From the NCBI GenBank assembly GCA_029168955.1, contig JAPDOI010000117.1, forward strand, positions 1,665,241-1,729,240: 64,000 nucleotides of DNA, in the 5' to 3' direction. The translations under genes and the position numbers were made by a program. Of this stretch, positions 10,713 through 23,133 are shown in pieces; position 1 is the stretch's first letter; each line of letters begins with the position of its first letter. The stretch comes from Aplectana chamaeleonis. Its lineage: Eukaryota; Nematoda; Chromadorea; Rhabditida; Cosmocercidae. The notes under the pieces were generated by a model. That model saw only the letters and a program-made list of their open reading frames with translations, was not told where the DNA came from and did no database searches.

Positions 10713-13700
10713 ATGGCTCGTCCACAGGTTTTCTTTGACATCACCATCGGTGGAAAGGCTTCAGGCCGAATTGTCATGGAGGTGAGTTTTGGGAGATCTA
10801 TTTTGCAAGTCCTAATTTTTTTATGGTTATTAGTTGGTTTGCGGGAGGTTTGAAGATTGGGAGGGCACGAGGTGTGGACAAGACCAATTGTACTCAGACG
10901 CCCCTAGCAGAGACTGAACCTTTGTCCGGTGAGTGTCGCGCCGCGCACGCAGGTGAGCAATTTCATGGAGCCGCCCCATGCCCCCTTCTTCAATAAGATC
11001 CTCTCCTCTCGGGACCATTTTTCGTATTTAACGATTTGGTGGAGTGTGGAAATGTGGAGCATACCAGTTTGCCCTTTTCCCAGGGACTTTCGTAGTCGTG
11101 TCGGTTCGCTTGTCTCGTTGTAATGCGTGCGATGAAACTGCGTTGATTGGCTCGGGTTTTTCACATTGTGGCGACGCATATGAATTGAGTTGCTATGCAC
11201 GCGTCATTCGACTCGGTCTCATAAGGATTTTGTTCAGCCAGTCGCCTCAATGTGAGAGGGTTTGTGCTTGTGCTGATAGAATGTGTCCATGGAGACATAT
11301 AGGTGAAGGCGACCTCAGACATTTACTAAACTGATAGCCGTACCTCCTCTGGATGTACAACATGGCGATTTAGTGGTAATCCACCCCTCAAAAATCCTGA
11401 AAGAGCAAGGAAGAGTAGGTTTAGGCTATCGCTGTTGGCAAACAATAGCGGATGTCCCCTGCATATCTAGTCAGTAGACGTTTGATCCATCTCAAGTACT
11501 ATCCGTACGGGGTGCGAGATGGTAGTTGAACTTGCCTACTCAAGCCAGTGGCTAGTTTCTAAAAATCGCTTATCGTATGTAGCGCGGGTTTAGATCTGGC
11601 GTTCAAGGTGTCATGCAACTTGTCGAAGCAGGCATATTTTCCTCTTCAAAGTGGAGCGTATATGCGCAGCGGTCGAACTGCCCCGGCCTGCCGATCTCGG
11701 GTCTACGCGCTTTTCTACGCCCGCGGCTTGTCGTTTGCCACGGAAATTTCCACGGCCGGAGACAAAACGGATTTTAGAAGCCGGGATTCTGTGTTACCGT
11801 AACGGCATTCTCCGTGGAGCGCGTTATCGTATCATCGAGAGCCAGCGTCACACCTAAGTGGTATTTGAGGCTGAGATCAGCCACGGGAGTGTTTTCGTTC
11901 TAAAACTGAGTGTATTTATCATGTACATTGATTGTATGCTTAGGTATTTACAACGCATTTCAATGTTTTTCTTACTTGTCTCACTTCACTTAAAAGTTTG
12001 TGTTCTTTCAGAACTTTTAGAGGATGAATTATGTTATGTATGTAAGATCGGTAATATAGCGAAAATTGACAGATTTTTAGAATGATCTAATAATAAGTTG
12101 AGCTCATCTCCTGGTATGAGAACGAATACGGACACTCGCCCCGTGTTGTCGACTTGCTCGTCTAAATCGCCAGCAAGGCTTAGATAAAGTGCTTGACGCG
12201 CTCACCGTTTGCGCTTTCAAAAAATATCTGATCCAGAAAAGTTCTCTTTTGCGTACGGGTGTTATCTGAAGTTGGCACTGATTTAGAGATCTCTTGCTGG
12301 GAGTGGCTTATCCGTCCATTTCCTCGCCGTTGACCTATCACAGGCGCTGCAAAGGCTGGCGTGATTGGGCGACAGCGAGAAAGTGGGCGGATAAGCTACT
12401 CCCAGCAAGATATCTAAATCAATACCCCAAAGTTGTGATGTCGATTGCTTTCCGGGCGGCATGCATGAACGCAGCGAACGGTGTCAGGGAGCCGCTTCGC
12501 GTGCCATGCGCGAAGCGTCGAGCAGCGGGGCGGCCTCGAAAATCAGGCACCTCAATGCACTCCACGAATTTCGGGGCCGCCCGTTGCTCGACGCTGCGCG
12601 CATGCCACGCGGAGCGGCTCCCAGACACCGCTGCGTTCATGCATGCCGCCCCCGATCTGTTCTGCGGTTTTTGGCCTTCTCTGGCAAATCGGGGGACACT
12701 CCGCGTAGGACTCCCGATAGGAGAAAAGGAGCACAGACCTACGCGGAGTCATACGACAAGGGTCAGCGGGAGTGCAGCATTGCGACGCTCGTTTTGACGT
12801 CACTATTGCGATCGGGACACTAGCTAAAGGCACGGCGGGAGACCCCTATCGAGCAGCCGAACGATGAGAATCCAGACCCTCAGCGAAAGACAATGCCTAA
12901 CTAGACGAGACGCAGAGACAATCGACGCTACAACATACACACACACAGCAGCCAAATCGGGGGACTCTCCCGCAGAACCGTTTTTCCTCAGCGGGGGTCC
13001 CGAACCGAGCGACGCCCACTTTTTTTATTAGTGACTCTCCCACTGGGTGTTAGGCGGCAGACCCGCTCACGAAATTTCTGCGGGAGAGTCCCCCGATTTG
13101 CCTGAGTTGGTGCCCGGGTGATCCCTCCGCCCGGGTAATCCCACATCCCTGTCTGAGGATACTCGCAACCGCGCCGCATCACTCTTTCGCAATCAGCGTT
13201 CACTTTGCGGACTGAACGGCAATGCGGAGTTGAACTGTACGCTTGATCGGAATGTTCACATTCCTACATTTGCATACAAATTTCGTCGTCCGTGCGCAGC
13301 TGCGCCTTAACACCATTTCTGAAACTTTGTTTGAAAAAAAAAACTTGGTCCGCAATAGAAACCATGACTGCGAAAATTTTTCGGCAAGCTCATCTTTTTT
13401 AGTGTTCCACTCACTTAGATTTTTGGGAAGATAATCATCGTTTGAATTTTGGGATAACTGCTGAGCAATATCAATTTTTCATCTCAACATCCACACCTGT
13501 CTTTATCTTGGGCCCAACAATCAGTAGTTGAGATGGACTCCCAGAAAATAAGAACCAGGTGGGCCAGCAAGCAATCCAAGAGAACACAAATTTTTTAGTG
13601 AAGAGACAAGCAAGAAAAACACTGAAATGCGTTATAAATACCTAAGCATACAATGCACATGATAATTACACTCAGTTTTAGGACAAAACCACTCCCCTTG

Positions 13701-16700
13701 GCTGATCTCAACCTCAAATACCACTTCAGTGTGACACTGGCGCTCGATGATACGATAATGCGCTGCACGGCGAATGCGATTACGGTAACACAGAATCCCG
13801 GCTGCTTAAAATCCGTTTTGTCGGCCGGAGTTGTGGACAAATTACTTTTGATACGGGGCCGCAGTCCAAGTTTGGGTCAGTGATCGACGATTCCCTAGAA
13901 AGACTAAATTTGGTTAGAGAAATTCAATACTCTCATTCGCCGGCGCTCTGTGAGGATCATAATTCGGTGGGCGGTTCTATGCGGTGTTTTTAGGTACCAA
14001 TATTACCTCAAATTTACCGTTTTTATCGTAGGGGCGAATCAAGACGTTTATAGGGCCTTCTCGTTAGTGTCGATGATCGAGGGAAGAATAGGTGGTCGAC
14101 CTTAAATCGTAAAGTCCAATACGCATGTCCGCAGAAAGCGTGATTCTGGCTTAACGCCAATGCCTAGTGACCTCTTTCATCCGTGGTCAGCCGTCGCGAA
14201 GCAATTCAGTTTAGGGCTCGGGTTACGGTATACGCGTTCTGATCGCCCTTATTTAGCATTCTGTCCTCCGAGTATGATGTCAAAATATTTGGTATTCAGC
14301 GGTGCGAAAAAAAACGCTGTAAACGAGAAGACTGGAAACTCAAAATAATTTCTAAATCAGCCTGGAGAAAATTGGGAGCTGGGGGAGGACGGAGTACGGG
14401 GTGGCGTCGGCACTAGCCGGCTGGCAGCAGTGGCCGCTCTCGGCCGAGTCTACCCGACAGCGAGATTGATGGCCCGCTCGCTCGTTGATTGGCGATCGGC
14501 GGAGATCACGCACGCAAGATCAGAGCCTGTGCGTGGAGAACGATAGTTTTTCTTAACAAAAAAGGTTGACGACTTCCTATATTGGAGCAGTAAGCCCCTG
14601 GCTTTTTTTGGGGCTGAAGTCGTTTTCATGTCAGAATCTCGCCCACCCGGGGTTCCAGCCCCCTGAAAAAATTCAAGAAAATTTCGCACTCATGTGAGAA
14701 TCTCGCCGACCCGGAGTTCCGACCCCTTGGAAAAATCGGGAAAACTTCGCACTCATGTCAGAATCTCGCCCACCCGTGGTTCCAACCAATTGAAAAAGTC
14801 GGAAAAAATTTTGCAGTCATGTCAGAATCTCGCCCACCCGGGGTTCCAGCCCCCTGAAAAAATTCAAGAAAATTTCGCACTCATGTGAGAATCTCGCCGA
14901 CCCGGAGTTCCGACCCCTTGGAAAAATCGGGAAAACTTCGCACTCATGTCAGAATCTCGCCCACCCGTGGTTCCAACCAATTGAAAAAGTCGGAAAAAAT
15001 TTTGCAGTCATGTCAGAATCTCGCCCACCCGGGGTTCCAACCTCTTGGAAAAATGGGGGAAACTCCGCGCTCATGTCAGAATGTCGCCCACCCGGAGTTC
15101 CAACCCCTTGAAAAAATCGGGAAAACTTCGCACTCATGTCAGAATCTCGCCCTAATGTGAGAATCTCGCCCACCCGGGGTTCCAACCCCTTGAAAAAATC
15201 TAAGAAAGTTTCGCACTCATGTGAGAATCTCGCCCGCACGGGGTTCCAACCCCTTGAAAAAATCTAAGAAAATTTCGCACTCAAGTGAGAATCTCGCCCA
15301 CCCGGTGTTCCAACCCTTTGAAAAAATCTAAGAAAATTTCGCACTCATGTCAGAATCTCGCCCACCCGAGGTTCCAACTCCTTGGAAAGCCGGAGATTGT
15401 GTTTTCCCAACCAAAGACTTCAACCCCCCCAGAAACTCAGGGACTGTTTGCTTTAATATAGAAAATCGTCACTCTTTTTCTTTGAAAAAACGACTGATTT
15501 ACCCGCACAGGCCCTGATCTCGCGTGAGTGATCTCCTGCGATCGCCCATCAACGAGCCAGCAAGCCGTCGATCTCGCTGTCTGGGCGACTCGGCCGAGCG
15601 CGGCCACTGCTGCCACTGCTGCCAGCCCGCTGGTGCCGACGCCACCCCGTACTCCGTCCTCCCCCTGTACCGAAAATTGATGCTAAGAGTGATTTATTCA
15701 CTGAAATTATCAGATTCGATCGCCTCTTGTTTGAGGGCCGCAGTTTTCCAATGTGGCAGAGGAGGGGTTACGCTTTTCAATGACCGATCACAGTGTCATC
15801 GTTTCCTTACCCTGCTCGAAGGTTGTCTGCCTCGAGGAAAAATGGGCATGTTGATCGAATCCAATCCGCGGGTGTGTCTAGGGGGCAGTTCTGTTGGCAC
15901 ATGCTCCGCGCGCGACGGAAAAACGCTGCGCGCGTCGTCCTCGGGGCGCGCTAACGTGGGCCTGAAAAAAAACTAGTTGGCTCTCGGTTAACGCGCCCTA
16001 AGAACGACGACGCGCGCGGCGCGTGTGCCAACCTAATTGCTAAAAGGCCACACCCGCGGTGAGGATCCGATCAACATGACGAAAAATGCTTGGTACTGAT
16101 TTAGAGATCTGGTTGTGAGTAGACTTTCTTGTAGTTGACCTATCAGCGAGAAAGTGGGCGGGGAATGCAGGAAAGAGAGATCTTGATGGTAGGGTTTGCG
16201 TTAAAAATGAGTTTTAGCTCTCTTTGTGAGAATGCAGATTTGGTGATCATTGCGCAAAAAACCAGGGAAAACGGCATGTGTCGCCCAGCACCTTAATTAA
16301 CGAGATTTTCATTAATGCATGTTTATTCACCGCCTTTAATTCTGCTCTTAAAATAGTGTTTCCGAGAAGTGCTCAGAAGTTACATGGTCTGAGCTCACTG
16401 GCTAAGTAAAAGGAAAGCTGTTGATTGCGCTAGTGGCTGCCGGCTGTCGTGGGAGTACATGGCTGTTAATACCCTGGGTGTTTTTTGCAAGGATCGATTT
16501 TTGCTAGTCGGGCAATTAATACGCAAGTGCAAGCGCGAAAGGGAACGTTTCATTGCATAACAGAGCTACTTCTGAGGCTAAAGAGTAGATGAACGGACTG
16601 AATCTGTGCTTTTCAGCTCTACTCCGACATCGTGCCGAAGACGGCCGAGAACTTCCGCTCGTTGTGCACTGGCGAGAAGGGTATGGGTAAATCTGGCAAG

Positions 16701-18745
16701 CCGCTGCACTTCAAAGGATGCAAGTTCCACCGTATCATCCCCAACTTCATGATCCAAGGAGGTGACTTCACCCGTGGCAACGGAACCGGAGGTGAATCGA
16801 TCTACGGCGAGAAATTCCCTGACGAGAACTTCAAGGAGCGTCACACTGGACCAGGAATTCTTTCCATGGTGAGTTAGCACACTGCTTATCACAATACCTT
16901 TTTGGCAGGGTCTAGCGGGCCTGGTGACCGCGCTTTATCTAAATTTGACCACTCCTTACCTCAGTGACCTAATTTTCCTAAAACTGTCTAAAACTGTTAC
17001 GAGCCTTCCTCTAAATAAAAAGTTAGCTTTGACTTTTTACGGTACCCTCCCCATATTAACAAAATTCCATTTTCTGGACCTGAGTTTCTCGAACCTCACC
17101 CACCCCCTTGCGCCCGGTCGCAATTCTGCTGGACCGTGCCTCTTGGTCATCAAAACATCTGAAAAGTGTCGAGTCCCTTCCCCCTCCCCCTAGGCCCATG
17201 AAAAACACTACTGCTTCCATTTCTGGTCTAGGCTTGTTAGCCCCCCCCCCGCTAATTGGCAAGTGTTTTGAAAAGTACCTTCCCACGTTGTCTTGTGGGA
17301 ACAGGTGATTAATTACCCAGCGCGGCGCATTCAACTATTTTAGCAGGTCCCGCGAGGAATACACCCTTAGCGAGAGTCCCGGAGCGAGGCAGTCGCTGGC
17401 CTGGCGCTAAGAGATGCTCCGTCCATTAATCTGGGCTTGGCCTCGCGCCAAATGCTGAAAAGTTCCTCTGCGCGGCGCTGTCCGTCAAAGTCTGAGCACT
17501 ACGAGGAAGAAGCTTAGACAAGTTCTACGTTCTGACCCGACGCGGGCGACTGGAAACCGTCTCCATACACCGTTGCTAGAGCTTCGGTGAAGATTTACCG
17601 AGCAGTTGAGTGAGAGCGGCGCTGGGGCTTCAGTGGTGCAGTGCGATAAGGCGCTCCCCCGGAAAGGGAATATGCTGGTTCAATCTCGCCCGGAGCCATG
17701 CGTTTTGCGATCAACTCAACACCTTGTGTATACATACGTTGCTAGAGCGCTTTTATTGTAGCCTTAGCATGAATTTCTTGGGAGCCCATGGTAAACGAGC
17801 TCTAGTGATGGAGCAAACAGAGGCCGGATTCATCATTGCGTTAACCCTGGGTTTGTGGATTAGGGTTTGGGTTCAGCGGCAGGATTAGCTCGCCTATGCA
17901 CGCGCTAAACCCAACCCAAATCGGCAAACTCAGGGTTGGCGCAATGATGAATCCGGCCTCAGAACGGATTCCTGCCGCGCGCGTCGAGTCAGGACGTAAA
18001 ACTAGCCACCGCACTTCCCTCGATGTGTAGCGCGCCTACAAAATATGCGCACTGTCGCTTTTGCGGGAAGTGTGATGCTGGCCTTGCATACATATCGGGT
18101 CGTAGGTCCAGCACCTAAAGATCTAGTGATTAAACTGCCTCAGCGGTTCGAAATCACTCGGAACCGCCTTGCTTGGGCTGGGTATTCCTCTTTCGCAGTT
18201 CGAAGCATTGGGCTATTCTATCCAGACGGATAGGCTCCGAGTGGAATACGAACTGGAGAAGGCGGGATACTTCAATTTTGTTTACTGTGTGCGCTACAAC
18301 GCGTCCAGTGGTCGTATTAATGAAACTACGGGAGTCGTCCGGGAAGTTTTCAGGACCCGCCGATGTATGGGCGGGCGAACCTTGGACCCTCCCGGGAGTT
18401 ACTTTTCTACGGCCACAGGTGAGGCGGCGGCCGATCGACCATTTATAATGGGGCCGAAAGGTTCGGTTGTCTCCCATACCTTGCTGTAGACGTGCGTGTG
18501 CGTGTTCATGTCGTCGAAATGTGCATGGATAATTAATTTCTCATGTTTAGGCCAATGCTGGTCCCAACACGAACGGATCGCAGTTCTTCCTGTGTACCGT
18601 CAAGACGGAATGGCTGGATGGTAAGCACGTAGTGTTCGGCCGCGTCGTTGAAGGTATGGATGTCGTGAAGGCGGTTGAAGGTCAAGGATCGCAGTCTGGA
18701 AAACCATCAAAGGATTGTGTCATCGCCGACTGTGGACAGCTCTAG
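10713..18745 (+). CDS. cyn: Cyclophilin-type peptidyl-prolyl cis-trans isomerase
   Basis: This gene encodes a cytosolic proline isomerase that assists protein folding and binds cyclosporin-type ligands. Exons are 10713-10781, 16617-16868 and 18551-18745; both introns are phase 0 and all junctions are GT-AG. The joined protein has 171 residues, the usual single-domain length, and starts [14 protein letters not shown]. Catalytic-site residues are in place: R, F and Q in [13 protein letters not shown], then W and H in [11 protein letters not shown]. The [14 protein letters not shown] segment is the extra loop of divergent-loop cyclophilins, and from family knowledge the closest match is the Caenorhabditis CYN-3/CYN-7 pair. 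There is no signal peptide or C-terminal extension. Introns of 5.8 and 1.7 kb are filled with repeats. No AATAAA was seen downstream; an AGTAAA lies at 18865. Confidence 0.95.
12272..12430. mobile_element. Miniature inverted-repeat element in cyclophilin intron 1
   Basis: Inverted arms of about 60 bp run gatttagagatctcttgctg on the left and gatttagatatcttgctggg on the reverse-complemented right, then both continue through gcttatccg. A related partial copy (gatttagagatctggttgtg ... agcgagaaagtgggcgg) occurs at about 16096-16165 in the same intron. Confidence 0.75.
12454..12652. mobile_element. GGCGGCATGCA-ended miniature element, copy A
   Basis: Left arm starts GGGCGGCATGCATGAACGCA; the reverse-complemented right arm starts the same way. 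The arms stay similar for about 90 bp through 'gtgtc[t/a]gggagccgct', so the element is nearly one long hairpin. It shares ends with elements at 31530-32185 and 54057-54334. The 167-residue frame across it (12294-12797) is a by-product of the palindrome. Confidence 0.8.
13200..14370. other. Intronic stretch without recognised features
   Basis: This is part of cyclophilin intron 1. An inverted counterpart of 11760-11960 lies at about 13640-13830: ctaaaactgagtgtatttat near 11900 matches ctcagttttaggacaaaacc near 13672 in reverse complement, and gattctgtgttaccgtaacg near 11784 matches acggtaacacagaatcccgg near 13784. A further inverted-repeat element may therefore span roughly 11640-13880 and enclose 12272-12652. 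Confidence 0.45.
14372..15678. mobile_element. Foldback element, ~1.3 kb, with an internal minisatellite
   Basis: The left arm (about 14372-14620) and right arm (about 15400-15678) are inverted copies. The left begins gggggaggacggagtacggg, and the reverse-complemented right begins gggggaggacggagtacggg. Similarity continues through gctggcagcagtggc, gagcctgtgcg and tatatt...gaagtc up to the edge of the central tandem array. The arms are thus about 250-280 bp and the whole centre is a 63 bp minisatellite. No transposase is seen. Confidence 0.85.
14625..15395. repeat. Minisatellite, ~63 bp unit, about 12 copies
   Basis: Units are marked by cagaatctcgccc / gagaatctcgccg at about 14632, 14695, 14759, 14822, 14886, 14949, 15012, 15076, 15139, 15158, 15222, 15285 and 15349. 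A block of three units (14632-14821) is repeated almost exactly as the next three (14822-15011), which indicates a recent 190 bp segmental duplication. One unit at 15139-15158 is cut to 19 bp. Confidence 0.9.
15847..16078. mobile_element. Miniature inverted-repeat element, CATGTTGATC-ended, copy 1
   Basis: Left arm catgttgatcgaatccaatc and reverse-complemented right arm catgttgatcggatcctcac continue as ccgcgggtgtg and ttggcacacgc / ttggcacatgc. The centre is rich in cgcgcg. A second copy lies at 49229-49479. Confidence 0.8.
16907..17150. mobile_element. Possible short relative of the 9553-10542 hAT-like element
   Basis: The left side starts CAGGGTCTAGCGGGCC. The right side, read in reverse complement, contains TTGCGACCGGGCGCAAGGG, close to the TTGCGACCGGTCGCAACGG of the larger element. 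The two ends are only weakly inverted copies of each other. Confidence 0.3.
17626..17698 (+). tRNA. tRNA-like sequence (probable tRNA pseudogene or SINE head)
   Basis: A 73-base stretch with an A-box-like TGGTGCAGTGCGATAAGG and a B-box-like GGTTCAATCTC. The ends pair as an imperfect acceptor stem (GGCTTC... with ...GGAGCC, one G-T pair). A GTGC/GCGC D stem can be drawn and the anticodon loop would be CCGGAAA. The T stem is poor, and no poly-T terminator follows directly. It is more likely a decayed tRNA-derived sequence than a working gene. Confidence 0.35.
17819..17961. mobile_element. Miniature inverted-repeat element, ~143 bp
   Basis: Arms aggccggattcatcattgcg (left) and aggccggattcatcattgcg (reverse complement of right) are identical for their first 20 bases and similar almost to the centre (accctgggtttg / accctgagtttg). 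It lies in cyclophilin intron 2. Confidence 0.85.
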
Positions 18746-19591
18746 GCTGCCACCTGATCTCCGCGCACTGTTTTGTGGTTTTTTAATTTTCGTTGTTGTA
18801 ATACCTGTGTGTGTTTACCGGTAAATGTCAGAATTGTTGTATAATTTATTATTATGCATCATTCAGTAAATTTTTATAACAGTAGTTAGGGTTGAGCTGA
18901 AGTTTATATCGAGCTTTACGATGGCTGCATCGAAAATGTAGTCTTCAGAAGTTGAGCCGTCAGAATGTGGGTGCAGCATTGTCTTGTTTGTCATATGGGC
19001 GGTTGCGTATGGGTGTCAGAAGGAATTATTGATCGGTCGTCATTGATTCGAATCCAGCGAAATACAGGATCAAGTACAGGAAAAAACTGTTAAAGAAACT
19101 TCTGAAATATACAATCACGCCTGTTCGGGGGACTGCAGAGGAAGCGTCAAGCCTAACGTAGGAAATAGTTCTGCGCTTCAAAATTCTGAGGTGACTGTTT
19201 TTTGTTTATAGTGCCGAAAACTTTAAAAATAAGGTGGGCCCAATGCACATGCTTGGATGGTAGAATCTTTCGCGATAAAGAATATTCGAAAACTCGGCAA
19301 CTTCCTCTGATGGAACGAACGTGGACAACTGTTATAAGACGTGGGTGGGGCGATAATATGGGTTGGTTGGTCCACGAGTTTTTCTCCCACTTCCTGACGG
19401 GCTTTCTTCCTATGTCCGTCCCTACTCTTCTAAGAGGGAACCAAAGTTAAGTTTTTCCTTGCCTAAGAAACCTGCATTTTTTTCATCGTGACACTACGTT
19501 TAAGCAGAAAGTTTGGTTTGAGAAGTGGGTTTCTCGGGCGAAGTTCTACATCTCGTTGTCAAAAATTGCTCGAATGTTGTCATTTCGGCAC
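18746..19591. other. 3' flank of the cyclophilin gene, nothing recognised
   Basis: Presumed 3' UTR and intergenic DNA. Plus-strand frames at 19202 and 19488 are not supported by family motifs or splice sites. Confidence 0.4.
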
Positions 19592-19924
19592 GTTTTTGGG
19601 ACGTGAAGATCTTAACTTTGTATTCGATTTTTCTCCGGAAATCGAAAGGAATGGGTCTCATTGGAGCGATAGTGTCGAACGAACGAACAAAAACGGGTCA
19701 GAAAAAGCCCTTTTCGGCTTCGAAATCCGCTCGCGTTAGGCCTTTCTATTCAATCGATACGTATTTGATACACGCGAGGAAAGGACTAGTGTGAGTGGTT
19801 TTCGGATCCGATAAGGGCACTTGGGCCCATTTTGTTAGTTGTTTCGACCCTATCGCTCCAATGGAACCCCGATCTTTCGTTTTTCGGCAAAAAACAAAGG
19901 CGAAATTTATCGTGGGCACTGCCT
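19592..19924. mobile_element. TTAA-flanked foldback element, type 2, copy 1
   Basis: The right end reads atcgtgggcactgcctttaa. Internal arms ggaaatcgaaaggaatgggt and the reverse complement of 'atctttcgtttttcggc' with 'gagcgatag' blocks match the copies at 29630 and 60897. The left terminus is degraded (ggacgtgaagatcttaactt). Confidence 0.65.
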
Positions 19925-20845
19925 TTAAAACGGCGTGAACGTTCAGCGACAGGTGATGAAAGTGGACTAAAGGTACGCGCCGAAAACCATATTTTTTTCG
20001 TGCTTTTATATAGCTTGGCCTCTCTAATGAACAAAATAGTCGAAAGAGCCCTTAAAAACCCTTTCATTCGCAAACAAAAATCAGTCTGAACACACTGAAA
20101 ATTTAAATTTGATTTTCGCTGCAAAATCGTTTTTAGAGTTTTTCTGCATTTGTAGACCTCGTCACTGTCATTTTGGAAGTTTTTCTGCATGCGGAATTTG
20201 CGCCGTGATTGTTTTTCATGTTGCTTCGCGGTCGCATCAACGTTCTATGGAAAAGTGGTAGATGACTGGTGAGAACTGGTGGCGGATCCTCATCTTTAAC
20301 CCCTTCCAACCTCATAACTCTACAATTTTGACGCGCCGAAGTTTACCGGTGTGGTCTACCGGGCTCATTCATGAAATTAAGCCTGAAAATGGAAAGTGGT
20401 TTCCAGCGCGAACGACGCCCTCAACCCATTTACAACCCCGTGTCGCACCGGTGAGACGCGTTGACTACCACTTCGGATCACATGTCCCACCGGTGAGACA
20501 CGCTTTTCAAAAATCGATTTCTGCGTTGCTAGCTTTTAGGTTGCTCAGTAGAATCCTATCATTTGAAAGTCGTTTACTTTTCTGAAAGCGTTGCAGCTCA
20601 ATGGACCCCGTTTTGGATTTGAGTAGTTGTTTCTCAATAACGAAAGCGTCTCGGAAGCTCAAACTCTGACAGTGTTCAATCATCGCTGCTACCTACAATA
20701 TAGACACAAAAAAGTAAAAGCAATTATCCGTGGGACGCTATACAAGACAGCGTGTCCCACCGGTGTGCCTCGTTATACGGTGACGCAATACTGCACTTGG
20801 CCCGAACGTGCAGTCACCCAAAATTAGGCTTGGTCGTGAATGAGT

Positions 20846-20960
20846 TACAATCAGGGGTGTGCGGCAAAGAAATTTAAAACTTCGGCAAACGGCAACGGCA
20901 GCAAACCCCAAAAATGGCCGGCAAAGGCAAAATCTGTTTTTTGGTATAATACACCAACAT
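20846..20960. repeat. hAT-type end fragment, CAGGGGTGTGCGGCAA
   Basis: The sequence begins caggggtgtgcggcaa and continues acttcggcaaacggcaacgg ... ccccaaaaatggccggcaaa. The same blocks end at 26951 in the opposite arrangement (ttgccgcacacccctgg), so these are two solo pieces of one hAT-like family. Confidence 0.6.
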
Positions 20961-23133
20961 CTGTTTAGTCGTGTGGTGTTCCATGCAATATGTACCAGTT
21001 ACTATGTGCCTTGCGTTTCACTAGAATTACAGGAAGAAAGAACCCCGTCAACTAAAAATTACTCGAAAGCCTCAGGTGATCAGAGAATGCCGATAGCGCT
21101 GTTCCATATGTGATGCAGGAGTCACTATCAAGATCAACAAGGCTGGATGATTAGTCGACATGTGTGGCGAAAGACAGCCCACACCTAGCTCATGACAAGG
21201 GCCACTCACAATTTTTACTGTAAGTAGCAAGTAGTAGACGCAGGATTCTCTTTGTCGCTCACTTGTCGCTTATGGTTTTCCTAGTGAAGCTACAGGAGTG
21301 GAGTGAGATTAGTCTAGTTGTATGCAGTGCTCACAATAAAAGCAAATTTCGAATTTCCACGGGAAATCAAGAGCTCCAAAGGGCGCGTGGATCGATTGCA
21401 CAGAATGAGAGAATCTGGTGACAGTTCGACTGTTACATGCGACACGCGCGACGGAAAGCCGCTGCTCTCACGTCGCCGCTGGAGCGCCGCGTGCAGTGCG
21501 TTTAGCCAGCCGGACTGCTCTTACTCTGAAGTTTTCAATAATGTTACGAGCAGATTAAAATGCTAAAATCATGTTTCGGTGGGCCTTATGAGCGTGGAGA
21601 AACTTGCAGTTTAGTTATCGTTAGTTACAAATAGCGCTATTTGGCAGGCAACCTAGTAGACGTCGGAAGCGTGACAATGATTTGCAGGAACAACTAACTG
21701 AAAGGCTTTTGCAACCTCTCCCTTATTGATCAGTTTCATCGTTTTCCACACTTTGCTCCTGCGTTACACATACTTTCTCAAATCTTTTTCCCACTGCTTA
21801 TCAAATTTCCTGTTAGAAACCGTTTATGGTTTGAGCTAATTTCGAGACGAGTAAGCAAGCACGAGTAAAAAAAACTATAACAGAGTGTTCAGAAGTCAGT
21901 TTTTGACGGCTTTGTGGCTTTTGATTGACAGAAAAAAATAAAAATCTAACAAATTTTAGGCACAATCTCTAGATTGGGGCAAGCTGAGATCATCAGTGCC
22001 GCTTAAGACTCTAAAAATGCACTCCCAGAGTGTTATGGCCACCCAAAATGGACTTGGGGTTGATAATCTAGCATATCTGGGTCGATAATCCGTGTGAATA
22101 TCTAATAACTTTGAAAAGAATAGCACCAAGAGCTCTACTGGAACCTTATGGCTATTTTTGTTTTACAAAAAAGTCTTTGGGCGATACTTTAAGCTTCAAT
22201 TCTTTGCCAAAAGGTTTCGAGTAGTTTTCTACGGCCTTCTCTTCGTGGCGAACTAACGATGTTTTCAAGTGATAGTACAACGGAACTAGTAGAAGATCGA
22301 AGTTGTTCATTCACTGCCACGAAATCCCCTTTTGGAAGAAGAGGATGGAACAGTTGAAGAATATACGAGGAACAGAGAGCCCTGATCACAGCTACAGCCA
22401 AGGTTTATTGCCAAAGTAGCCGGGGTACACGTCAGCGGACGGAGAAGATGTGAATTGCATGTTCTACAAAATACTGCGTAATACCGTAGAAATCACACTT
22501 CTAAGCAAACGTCTGCTCTCCTGTGACTGTGTTAATTCAAATGGGCACAAATGGTTAGCATCTGAATGAAGAATGTATGTACGATGAAGCAATAATTTTC
22601 CAAGTCACAGTTTACAACAGCTTTTGGTGACTAAATGAGATGGGTCAATTTTTACAAAGTTGATGCTAGAATAACTGCGGTTTTTCGAAAAAGAATTTTC
22701 CTACCTATTTAGTTATTTTGACAAGGCGTGATATAGAACTCAATTCCTCTCTTTAAACAAAGCTCCTTATCAGTGCCCGTAAAACTTGTTCTTTTTAGAA
22801 AATTACATTTGAATAAAGTGTGTGGTAGCAGCAGAGTATGATTATATCTGTCGATACTCGTGCCCTATTGAATCGCCTAATCTGCCTCAAATGAATTAAC
22901 ACCAATTCGTGAAATTTCTGAACGCCCCGAAAAATCCCTGATGGGTACCCTTACCTTTTTTTGAAGCAATACAAATGACGTTTTTGGAATCCCCTTAGCC
23001 ATTTAACCAATTTCAAACACGGGTCATTCATATACTCTCACAGACCTACAGCAGTGACAACATGATTTTCCAAATCGCCACCGGAAGGTAACAAGCCTCC
23101 CCTGTAAGTGCTCACCTTAGGTGATGGTTCAGT
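20961..23133. other. Unassigned intergenic stretch
   Basis: No gene is supported. A dispersed repeat (gcaagctgagatcatcag ... aatgcactcccag ... gttgataatctagcatatct) at about 21965-22100 has a diverged counterpart at about 36475-36605. A short cgcgacggaaagccgctg block near 21450 resembles the arms of the 15847/49229 family. Confidence 0.4.

Noticed and set aside
12294..12797. 167-residue plus-strand frame
   Set aside because: It spans the end of one inverted-repeat element and all of another; the reading is mirrored on the other strand as expected for palindromes.
14625..15395. Regular 63 bp repeats resembling a CRISPR array
   Set aside because: Whole units repeat, with no unique spacers between short constant repeats, and the genome is eukaryotic.
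18169..18489. Overlapping ~100-residue frames just before cyclophilin exon 3
   Set aside because: They lie in intron 2, and adding them would disrupt a perfectly conserved cyclophilin junction. No family resemblance.
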